From Hyphomicrobiales bacterium (GTDB lineage: Bacteria; Pseudomonadota; Alphaproteobacteria; Rhizobiales; Beijerinckiaceae): DNA of 10,492 bases. The translations under genes and the position numbers were made by a program. Shown here piece by piece: positions 1 to 8,193 of this stretch (position 1 is the first letter of the stretch; the number at the start of each line of letters is the position of its first letter). The DNA is taken from positions 1 to 10,492 of the forward strand of contig JAQGKN010000364.1 of NCBI GenBank assembly GCA_028290085.1, read 5' to 3'. A model generated the notes under the pieces. The model saw only the letters and a program-made list of their open reading frames with translations. It ran no database searches and was not told the origin of the DNA.

Positions 1-1
1 C

Positions 2-91
2 CTGCGCAAGTCGATCATCCTGAACTACGTCACGCACGACTGGCGTGCGCGCGAGCAACTCTCGTTTCCGGACCAGACCGTCCGCGCCTGA
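2..91 (+). CDS. 3' end of a gene, possibly PhyH-like dioxygenase
   Basis: An open frame enters from the left edge and ends with TGA at 89-91, giving the last 29 residues of a protein (ends ...FPDQTVRA). The segment RKSIILNYV resembles the C-terminal strand of phytanoyl-CoA dioxygenase-like (PhyH) proteins, where a basic patch is followed by a hydrophobic strand ending in NYV. That is a weak memory-based match, so the family is a guess. Third positions are mostly G or C, as in real genes of this genome. It is the only plus-strand gene and converges with the ELM1-family gene, with only 6 bp between the stop codons and no room for a separate terminator. Confidence 0.55.
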   Translation: MRKSIILNYVTHDWRAREQLSFPDQTVRA

Positions 92-97
92 TCGCTT

Positions 98-1111
98 TCA
101 GAGGCCGCGAAACGCCCGGTAGCGACGCACGACCTCGCCTGCGATGGCTTGCGTCGCATCGACGGGCGCGTAGGTCCAGCGCTGCTGCGGCCACCCTGCC
201 GGACGCGAGGCCCCAAGCCGCCGCGCCGCGCCGGTTGCCACCAACTTGTCGAGAAAGCCCGTCATTTTGGGATGCCCACCCGTGGGCTCGTAGAGATGCA
301 CGGGCGCGCCCGTCGAGGCCGCCTCGCCCACCATGTTCACGCTGTCGCCAGTCACGACGATAGAACTCGCATGCGCGAGGATCTGTACGTAGGGATTAGC
401 GCCCGCACCGTCCCACACGAAAGCCTGCGCACTCGCACCGACGGCGGCGCGGATGGCGTCCATCAAGGCCGGAGGCGTGCGTCGTGACGGCGTCACCATG
501 AGGCCCTGCCCGCTGGCCAGGATCTCGCGCGCGATCTCGGCCAACGCTGCGATATCCGTATCCTCGAAGCTATGGCTGGCACTGGTGCCACCAAGCACCA
601 TGGCGACACGCTCCGCCGGCAGTGCTGCGAGGCGCGGGTCGGCGTCCGCGCGGGCAGCCCTCAAAACGCGAGGGCGCAGGTGATGCGGAGATGTGAGCGT
701 CACCACCACATTGGGACCACGCAACCTGTCGTGCTCGGGCACCCAGATCACATCGGCCGTCTTGGGCCCCATCCGCGGATCCTGCAGGAAGACCGTAAAG
801 GTCTGCCCTTTGGAGGCGCGCTTCAGGTAGCGCAGATAGGGCACCGTCGTGCGCCCCGATGCGAAGACGATGTCTGGAAACGGTCCGCGCATCGACGCCG
901 CCGGATGGCGAGCCGCATCGCGCGGATCGATCGGGCCGAAAGGGGCCAGCGCCTGAAACAACAGGCGCGGCCGCACAGCACGCATTTCGGGATCGAGCCC
1001 GAGTTCGTGGGCAACGCCGAGGCAGTTCACCTCATGACCGATCTTGCCGGACGCCAGCACCCAGGCCCGTGTGCCCGGGGCCAGCGAATGTTCGAATCCA
1101 TCGTTACTCAT
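98..1111 (-). CDS. Mitochondrial fission ELM1 family protein (DUF1022)
   Basis: A 337-residue protein of the ELM1/DUF1022 family, named after a plant mitochondrial fission factor but common in alphaproteobacteria. The family has a GT-B glycosyltransferase-like fold and no firmly assigned bacterial function. Family-type segments are seen in order: GHEVNCLG (25-32), ASGRTT (84-89), FLQDPR (108-113), LGGTSAS (173-179), PSRRTP (208-213) and TGDSVNMVGEA (254-264). The last resembles the acidic nucleotide-sugar site of GT-B enzymes, which suggests transfer of a sugar or related group to an envelope component; this is inference. There is no signal peptide or membrane segment, so it is probably cytosolic or peripheral. 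The ATG at 1111 is the first start in frame; the upstream CAGGGG is a rather distant ribosome-binding site. It follows the secreted-protein gene by 55 nt and may share its transcript. Confidence 0.88.
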   Translation of the reverse strand: MSNDGFEHSLAPGTRAWVLASGKIGHEVNCLGVAHELGLDPEMRAVRPRLLFQALAPFGPIDPRDAARHPAASMRGPFPDIVFASGRTTVPYLRYLKRASKGQTFTVFLQDPRMGPKTADVIWVPEHDRLRGPNVVVTLTSPHHLRPRVLRAARADADPRLAALPAERVAMVLGGTSASHSFEDTDIAALAEIAREILASGQGLMVTPSRRTPPALMDAIRAAVGASAQAFVWDGAGANPYVQILAHASSIVVTGDSVNMVGEAASTGAPVHLYEPTGGHPKMTGFLDKLVATGAARRLGASRPAGWPQQRWTYAPVDATQAIAGEVVRRYRAFRGL

Positions 1112-1166
1112 CGGGCGTGTTTAGCCCCTGAAGCGACTGCGGCCAATCACGGATCGCGGTGCTGCT

Positions 1167-1670
1167 TCAATATGCCGGCAGCTGACGCTTGATCCAAAAG
1201 GCTGCGTGAAGGCCGAGCGCGCGGATGCGGCGGAAGTCCGAGACCTCGGAGGGGAGATTGGCGGGGCTCGTCCAGGCACTGACGGGCGAAAGAACCGGCG
1301 TCACTGACAGCACGCGGCCACGCGCATCCACAATCAGTCCCTCGCTCCTCATGAAGTCATTCTCTGAGGCCCGGTCCGCGCCCGTCGCCAGCGGCAGATT
1401 GACCGAGAGAATGCGCACGACGAGGCGCAGACCACGCGGATCGGAGGGATCGATGCTATCGGCGAAAGCCTCAGCAACCGATGGCGCGACGGCGCGCTCG
1501 ACCGTCAGCGCATAAGTCGGATAACCCGCAGCCACGAGGGGCGACGTGTCAATCACGACTGAGCGGAAGTGCATGCCCTGCGCGAGCGCGGGGACGGAAC
1601 CGGCGATCAGTCCGGCAGCAAGCGCGAAACCCGTGGCAGCTTTGCCACCTAACGACGAGAACAAGCGCAT
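1167..1670 (-). CDS. Secreted protein of unknown function (167 aa)
   Basis: The product is 167 residues. Residues 1-30 form a classical Sec signal peptide: a basic start (MRLFSS...GK), a hydrophobic stretch rich in Ala, Gly and Leu at about 11-25, and a likely cleavage site ALA|Q after residue 30. The mature part is about 137 residues, predicted periplasmic, with no cysteine and no motif I recognise. It contains alternating strands and a basic C-terminal helix ending in IKRQLPAY. The start at 1670 is well supported: GGGAG lies 8 nt before the ATG, below a good promoter. It may be a conserved hypothetical of Hyphomicrobiales, but I cannot name a family. The neighbouring ELM1-family gene downstream could be in the same operon; a shared envelope role would be speculation. 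Confidence 0.8.
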   Translation of the reverse strand: MRLFSSLGGKAATGFALAAGLIAGSVPALAQGMHFRSVVIDTSPLVAAGYPTYALTVERAVAPSVAEAFADSIDPSDPRGLRLVVRILSVNLPLATGADRASENDFMRSEGLIVDARGRVLSVTPVLSPVSAWTSPANLPSEVSDFRRIRALGLHAAFWIKRQLPAY

Positions 1671-1683
1671 CGGACGATCTCCC

Positions 1684-1713
1684 GGGTTGCGGGGACTGAA
1701 ACGCCCCGTACCC
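1684..1713 (-). promoter_or_regulatory. 5'-UTR stem-loop before the secreted-protein gene
   Basis: In the minus-strand RNA, GGGU (1713-1710) pairs with ACCC (1687-1684) and CGGGG (1708-1704) pairs with CCCCG (1694-1690). This gives nine base pairs with a small internal loop and a nine-nt apical loop. The predicted transcription start is near 1710, so the hairpin would lie at the very 5' end and abut the ribosome-binding site GGGAG at 1683-1679. Such structures can protect mRNA ends or tune translation. The pairing is visible; the role is inferred. Confidence 0.5.
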
Positions 1714-1716
1714 AGG

Positions 1717-1745
1717 ATCTAGGGTTGCGCCTGCATATTGCCAAG
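1717..1745 (-). promoter_or_regulatory. Promoter for the secreted-protein gene
   Basis: On the minus strand CTTGGC (1745-1740) is followed by exactly 17 nt and then CTAGAT (1722-1717). Against the rhizobial housekeeping consensus CTTGAC-N17-CTATAT, each box matches five of six. The start of transcription would be near 1710, giving a 5' UTR of about 40 nt before the ATG at 1670. It lies just downstream of greA, so the secreted-protein gene probably has its own start of transcription. Confidence 0.55.
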
Positions 1746-1759
1746 ATATCGAAGTGCAA

Positions 1760-1782
1760 AGGCTTTCGGGGACAAAGAGCCT
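1760..1782 (-). terminator. Weak terminator-like hairpin after greA
   Basis: Starting 10 nt after the greA stop, the minus-strand RNA can pair AGGC with GCCU and, after a two-nt bulge, UUU with AAA, around the loop GUCCCCG. Only three U residues follow, so it would be a weak intrinsic terminator. It is placed correctly for greA, and a separate promoter follows. Confidence 0.35.
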
Positions 1783-1792
1783 GAGCTCGGCC

Positions 1793-2266
1793 CTATTTGA
1801 AGGCGATTTTCAGGATTTCGTAGCTCTTGCCGCCGCCGGGCGCGATGACCTCGACGGTATCGCCGACCTTCTTGCTGATGAGCGCGCGGGCGATGGGCGA
1901 AGTGATGGAGACGCGGCCTCCCTTCACATCGGCTTCGGTCTCGCCGACGATCTGGTAGACTTTTTCTTCCTCGGTATCCTCATCGACCAGCGTCACGGTG
2001 GCGCCGAACTTGACGGTGTTGCCCGACAGTTTGGAGACGTCGATGACCTCGGCGCGCGACAGCTTGTCCTCTAGCTCGGCGATCCGGCCCTCATTGTGCG
2101 TCTGAGCTTCCTTCGCGGCGTGGTATTCGGCGTTTTCCGAGAGGTCGCCATGCGAGCGCGCTTCGGCGATGGCCGCAATGATCTTCTGCCGGTCCTCTTG
2201 CTGGCGCCGCTTCAGCTCCACTTCGAGCGCCACGTAGCCGGGGGCGGTCATGGGAAACCTTTCCAT
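1793..2266 (-). CDS. greA: Transcription elongation factor GreA
   Basis: GreA rescues backtracked RNA polymerase by entering the secondary channel and stimulating cleavage of the 3' end of the transcript. The protein is 157 residues, the usual length. Residues 1-75 form the N-terminal antiparallel coiled coil with the tip sequence [14 protein letters not shown]. The acidic tip residues D41 and E44 fall at the same numbers as the functional residues of E. coli GreA. The C-terminal part is the FKBP-like domain that contacts polymerase ([14 protein letters not shown]..., then [14 protein letters not shown]). The open frame extends 48 codons further upstream, but that part is not GreA-like. The ATG at 2266 gives the family N-terminus MERFPMT and has an AG-rich site (GAAAGAG) upstream. 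It follows carB, an arrangement I recall from Rhizobiales. A terminator-like leader upstream may control it. Confidence 0.97.
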   Translation of the reverse strand: MERFPMTAPGYVALEVELKRRQQEDRQKIIAAIAEARSHGDLSENAEYHAAKEAQTHNEGRIAELEDKLSRAEVIDVSKLSGNTVKFGATVTLVDEDTEEEKVYQIVGETEADVKGGRVSITSPIARALISKKVGDTVEVIAPGGGKSYEILKIAFK

Positions 2267-2327
2267 TTCGCGTCTCTTTCCGAATTCTGAGCTTGGGCGA
2301 CGGGTCCGGCTCGACCGGCCGCTGGCC

Positions 2328-2350
2328 AAAAAAACCCCGGGCCGCAGGGT
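2328..2350 (-). terminator. Intrinsic terminator between carB and greA
   Basis: In the minus-strand RNA ACCCUG (2350-2345) pairs with CGGGGU (2339-2334), one G-U pair included, around the five-nt loop CGGCC. An uninterrupted run of seven U follows at 2334-2328. It lies about 105 nt after the carB stop and 61 nt before the greA ATG. It may end carB transcription, act as a conditional terminator in a greA leader, or both. Confidence 0.65.
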
Positions 2351-2360
2351 AAAAACCCTG
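2345..2360 (-). promoter_or_regulatory. Hairpin competing with the greA-upstream terminator
   Basis: CAGGGU (2360-2355), UUUU, ACCCUG (2350-2345) form a perfect six-base-pair hairpin. Its 3' arm is exactly the 5' arm of the terminator that follows, so the two folds exclude each other. This is the layout of an antiterminator/terminator pair. It could also be a chance effect of the repeated C-G-rich blocks. Confidence 0.45.
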
Positions 2361-2372
2361 GCGAGCCACGAG

Positions 2373-2401
2373 GCTATCTGATGCAAGCGCCATGGCCTCA
2401 A
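2373..2401 (-). promoter_or_regulatory. Weak candidate promoter for greA
   Basis: TTGAGG (2401-2396), 17 nt, then GATAGC (2378-2373) on the minus strand. The -35 box matches TTGACA at four of six positions and the -10 box matches TATAAT at three of six. Transcription would begin near 2366, just before the overlapping hairpins at 2328-2360, which would place them in a greA leader of about 100 nt. The match is poor. Confidence 0.25.
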
Positions 2402-2455
2402 CGGCCACAACCCTCACGCTGGTCTACACGGAGAGCCGGTAAGGCCGCTCCGCCG

Positions 2456-5779
<3,324 letters not shown>

Positions 5780-5827
5780 GTTCGTCCGCGTCTGGCTTGC
5801 CGGCGAGCCACCACCCGCCGAGCGCAC

Positions 5828-5851
5828 AAAAAAAGGCCGCGCTATCGGCCT
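5828..5851 (-). terminator. Intrinsic terminator between the VWA gene and carB
   Basis: In the minus-strand RNA AGGCCG (5851-5846) pairs perfectly with CGGCCU (5839-5834) around the loop AUAGCG, followed by seven U at 5834-5828. It lies 113 nt after the stop of the VWA pilus gene and 48 nt before the carB ATG. It would stop read-through from the pilus genes. The 48 nt left before carB hold no promoter I can recognise, so carB transcription may start upstream of this terminator. Confidence 0.75.
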
Positions 5852-5875
5852 CGAATGGCCGGAGCGCGTCCTCCG
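5846..5875 (-). promoter_or_regulatory. Chained hairpins overlapping the carB-upstream terminator
   Basis: Two further hairpins precede the terminator on the minus strand. The first is CGGAG (5875-5871) with CUCCG (5864-5860). The second is CGGCC (5861-5857) with GGCCG (5850-5846). The second uses the 5' arm of the terminator, and the first shares two bases with the second. Such a chain is typical of attenuators, where folding of one element decides the next. No leader peptide with an obvious ATG start is seen, and stems of five pairs can arise by chance in GC-rich DNA. Confidence 0.4.
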
Positions 5876-5964
5876 AAAACCCTATAAGGGCGTTCAGGCA
5901 GGAGCCCCGGCCCGAAAGTCGAGGCTGTCTAGCCGAAAAGCAGGGCCGTGGGAACCCCCCGGCT

Positions 5965-6822
5965 TCAGTTCGTGAGCCGCAAGGGATTCACCACGCTGGC
6001 AAACACCTTGGCCATGGCCGCCTCGATATCGGCGGCGCTGCTCGCCTGGAAATAATTGTCGACGCCCGGCGAAGCGCACCCCTTCAGGGCTGTCGAAATT
6101 GAGCCCTCCCAAGGCTTGACCAAGTAGTTGTAGAAGCCGGAGCCGTTGCCTGTGACAATCGGGATGTAGAAAGTCTCGACCACGACCACCCGCACGTTCT
6201 TTTGCTTCAGTGCGTCGCATTTCCAGCTCTGCATCGCTGCCGAACGCATCGGCCGCAGGTAGTTTCGCTCGGACATTGAGCCAGCTGGGCTTTCGTCGGA
6301 CACGCCGTCCGTGACGAGGATGACCAGTTTCTGCCGAGTGGCCACGCTCGTGCCATCCAGATCCGCCCTCGCCTCCGCGGTTCCGCCGATCTGCAGGCTC
6401 GGAACACCAAACAGCGGCGCGAAATTGGCTTTGCTGCGGGCGGTGAACTTCAGCGTTCCAATGATCTCGCCACTCTTGACCTGAAAGCTCGCAACGGAAC
6501 TGTCGATCGTTATTCCACGGCCTTCAGATGTTACCTTCATCATGTAGCTGTTCGCGTGCGAATTCGCGGCATCGATCGCCTCGGCCTGCGTCCCGCCGGT
6601 TTCTGACAAGACGGTGCGCGCGGCACGCGCACCGGCAAGCGCTGCTGCATCGGCGGTGGCCTGAAGCCGTCCCTGACTGGCGCGCGCCATTCCATAGTCG
6701 GTCGCCAGCCCAACGAGGCCGATCAGCGGCAACAGAAGCAGCGCGAAGATGACCGCGACAACACCCGTCCTGTCGCGATTGAATCGTTCGGCCGTGGAAA
6801 GCAATTTGCGATACAATGTCAT
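5965..6822 (-). CDS. TadG-like pilus protein with truncated VWA domain
   Basis: The protein is 285 residues. The N-terminus is the TadE/TadG-like anchor: a basic region (RFNRDR), a membrane segment at about 21-41 and the following helix DYGMARASQGRLQATADAAA (42-61) typical of TadG. The C-terminus fits the end of TadG-type VWA proteins: KLVILVTDGV (165-174) carries the TDG MIDAS element, then GVDNYFQASSAADIEAAMAKV and the ending LRLTN. The front of the VWA fold, with the DxSxS metal motif, is absent; the sequence passes from the anchor part to KLVILVTDG within about 10 residues. It probably sits in the inner membrane with a periplasmic domain and assists Tad pilus assembly. The frame opens at TTG 6855, overlapping the previous gene. 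I chose ATG 6822, 23 nt after the previous stop with GGGGA upstream. It is the last pilus gene before a terminator. Confidence 0.85.
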   Translation of the reverse strand: MTLYRKLLSTAERFNRDRTGVVAVIFALLLLPLIGLVGLATDYGMARASQGRLQATADAAALAGARAARTVLSETGGTQAEAIDAANSHANSYMMKVTSEGRGITIDSSVASFQVKSGEIIGTLKFTARSKANFAPLFGVPSLQIGGTAEARADLDGTSVATRQKLVILVTDGVSDESPAGSMSERNYLRPMRSAAMQSWKCDALKQKNVRVVVVETFYIPIVTGNGSGFYNYLVKPWEGSISTALKGCASPGVDNYFQASSAADIEAAMAKVFASVVNPLRLTN

Positions 6823-6845
6823 CACGAACACATTCCCCGTTCCAT

Positions 6846-7502
6846 TCAATTGCAAGCCTGCGCGACATTCCCCGACGCGTTACTGAGCGTGAAAGTGCTC
6901 ACGAGGCGTGGGTCGAAATAGGCGCTCCGCACCATGCGGAAGGCGTCGCCTGGAATAAACGACGCGCCCACAATGGGCTGATAATTGTAGATGACATCGA
7001 CAACTAGCACCGACCCGGCATTGAGCCGCATTCCCACGGGCAGTTTGCCGGGGTCGTAGTCGAGCGCCGTCGCCGAAAGACTGAGCTGGTCGCAGTTGCG
7101 CTCAGAGTCGGAGCTCACCCAGTTTGGACGCGCGATGCTGCAACTCGTGCCGGGCGCGCAAAACGGCGCCATCGTGATATCGACGGCCATCAAGTTCACC
7201 CGCACGCGGTCTGAGACCGGACGCGTGTCACCCTTGGTTTTGGTCGCGATATCGGGAATCGAGAGATAAACCGTGTTGCGCGCGAGTGTGAGATCGTTGT
7301 CGGAAAAAGGGCCTGCCGTCTGCGACAGGATGCGCCCCACATTGACCGCTGTTTGTTGCACCTGACGCGCTTTCTGGATGTAGCGCCCAGTTTCGAAGGT
7401 GCCGGCGATCATGACAAAGGTCACCGGGACAAGCATCGCGAACTCGATCGCCGCAACACCACGTGTCGCGCGCAGGAAGGCGTTGATGTGGAAACGCTTC
7501 AT
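6846..7502 (-). CDS. TadE-like pilus assembly pseudopilin (218 aa)
   Basis: A TadE-family minor pseudopilin of a Flp/Tad pilus system. The N-terminal region has the prepilin-peptidase-type site G15|VAAIEF, with Glu at +5 and Phe at +6, followed by a hydrophobic helix at about 16-37. In characterised Tad systems TadE and TadF are cut at such a site by the TadV peptidase. The rest (about 40-218) is predicted periplasmic, with four cysteines (115, 121, 137, 217). The block GSVLVV...YNYQPIVG (163-179) recurs in the partial protein at the right edge. A GTG at 7511 opens the frame, but ATG 7502 is preferred: GGGGTG lies about 7 nt before it, and it gives an ATGA overlap with the stop of the previous gene, suggesting translational coupling. 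Confidence 0.87.
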   Translation of the reverse strand: MKRFHINAFLRATRGVAAIEFAMLVPVTFVMIAGTFETGRYIQKARQVQQTAVNVGRILSQTAGPFSDNDLTLARNTVYLSIPDIATKTKGDTRPVSDRVRVNLMAVDITMAPFCAPGTSCSIARPNWVSSDSERNCDQLSLSATALDYDPGKLPVGMRLNAGSVLVVDVIYNYQPIVGASFIPGDAFRMVRSAYFDPRLVSTFTLSNASGNVAQACN

Positions 7503-8065
7503 GACAAGCACCCCGATACGACGCCGCCGGTGTAGGGCTCGTTCTTGATCGCCACGCCCGACGTGAGAAGGCGGTTCCCGGATGCGTCGCTCGCCCCGTC
7601 ACCTGGAAGAAACCGCGATATCTTCGGCATCGCATAAGAGACTTGAATAAAGACGTAGTCACCGGCCGCCCCGGGGCAGATCGACGAGCCGACCGCCACG
7701 GGGATGCCGAAGGGACCCATCAGATCACGGCTACCCGTCGGTGTGGCCGGAATCGGGACGATGATGACTTCGACGAGCGAGCAGCTGATGAACCCCGGCA
7801 GTTTCGGGCAGACATAAGTCGTTTTGAATTGGCTGGCCGGAACGATGCGTCCCTGCACTTTGCCTTGTCCGACGGAACGCGCGAGTTCGATGGCAGCATC
7901 GTCAATATTCGCCTGGATGAAGGCAGTCAGCGAGACCTCCACGAGAACGAAAATGAGTGCGAAAAAAGGCAGGCCCACAATGGCGAACTCGACCGCCGTG
8001 ACGGCGCTCTTGTCGCGTCGAAGCCGCCGCAACGATGCTGCGAAAGTTTTGAATAGCGACGGCAT
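7499..8065 (-). CDS. TadE-like pilus assembly pseudopilin (188 aa)
   Basis: A second TadE-family protein, distinct in sequence from its neighbour. A basic start (RRLRRDKS) is followed by AVTAVEFAIVG, in which Glu26 and Phe27 take the +5 and +6 positions of the pseudopilin motif. The residue before the expected cut is Ala21, not the usual Gly. A hydrophobic helix spans about 22-50. The periplasmic part has cysteines 86, 95, 130 and 186, possibly two disulfides. TTG at 8119 opens the frame, but ATG 8065 is chosen: AGGACAGG lies about 6 nt upstream, and the 18 extra codons are unlike any TadE start. It overlaps the next gene by 4 bp and lies 128 nt after the 627-residue TadG-like gene. The likely role is as a minor pilin or initiation component. 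It could also be called TadF-like. Confidence 0.87.
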   Translation of the reverse strand: MPSLFKTFAASLRRLRRDKSAVTAVEFAIVGLPFFALIFVLVEVSLTAFIQANIDDAAIELARSVGQGKVQGRIVPASQFKTTYVCPKLPGFISCSLVEVIIVPIPATPTGSRDLMGPFGIPVAVGSSICPGAAGDYVFIQVSYAMPKISRFLPGDGASDASGNRLLTSGVAIKNEPYTGGVVSGCLS

Positions 8066-8111
8066 GTAAAGCCTGTCCTGAAAACTGTGGCGTGAAATAC
8101 GAAAGATCAAT

Positions 8112-8145
8112 GGCACCAATATTCACGCAAGAAGTGAAGATTGCC
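8112..8145 (-). promoter_or_regulatory. Imperfect inverted repeat upstream of the TadE pair
   Basis: On the minus strand GGC-AAU-UUCAC (8145 downward) can pair with GUGAA-AUU-GCC (ending at 8112), giving 11 base pairs with small bulges around a seven-nt loop. It lies 47 nt before the start of the first TadE gene. It could be an operator or an mRNA structure. No good promoter is recognised in this 128-nt gap. Confidence 0.3.
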
Positions 8146-8151
8146 TTATGA

Positions 8152-8180
8152 CACGGTGGCCTTTGGCCAAGACCACCGTG
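8152..8180 (-). promoter_or_regulatory. Strong 12-bp intercistronic hairpin
   Basis: The 29-nt segment folds in the minus-strand RNA as CACGGUGGUCUU, loop GGCCA, AAGGCCACCGUG: twelve pairs, of which one is G-U. On the opposite strand that pair becomes an A-C mismatch, so the structure suits RNA transcribed in the direction of the genes. It begins 13 nt after the stop of the 627-residue gene. No U-run follows, so it is not a normal intrinsic terminator. It may protect the 3' end of that cistron, or mark a processing point separating its level from the TadE pair. Confidence 0.55.
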
Positions 8181-8193
8181 CGCCGACGGAAGT

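Noticed and set aside
572..1192. A 206-codon open frame on the plus strand opposite the ELM1-family gene
   Set aside because: The minus-strand frame has clear family motifs; this one is Arg- and His-rich with no start signal.
2267..2410. A 48-codon N-terminal extension of GreA
   Set aside because: The frame is open but the extra residues do not resemble GreA, and it would run through the terminator and hairpin. The start at 2266 gives the usual 157-residue protein with D41 and E44 at the known numbers.
5794..5809. Near-palindrome GGCTTGCCGGCGAGCC just before carB
   Set aside because: It has no loop and one mismatch, so it folds poorly as RNA; short GC palindromes are frequent in this DNA. 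It could be a protein site, but nothing supports that.
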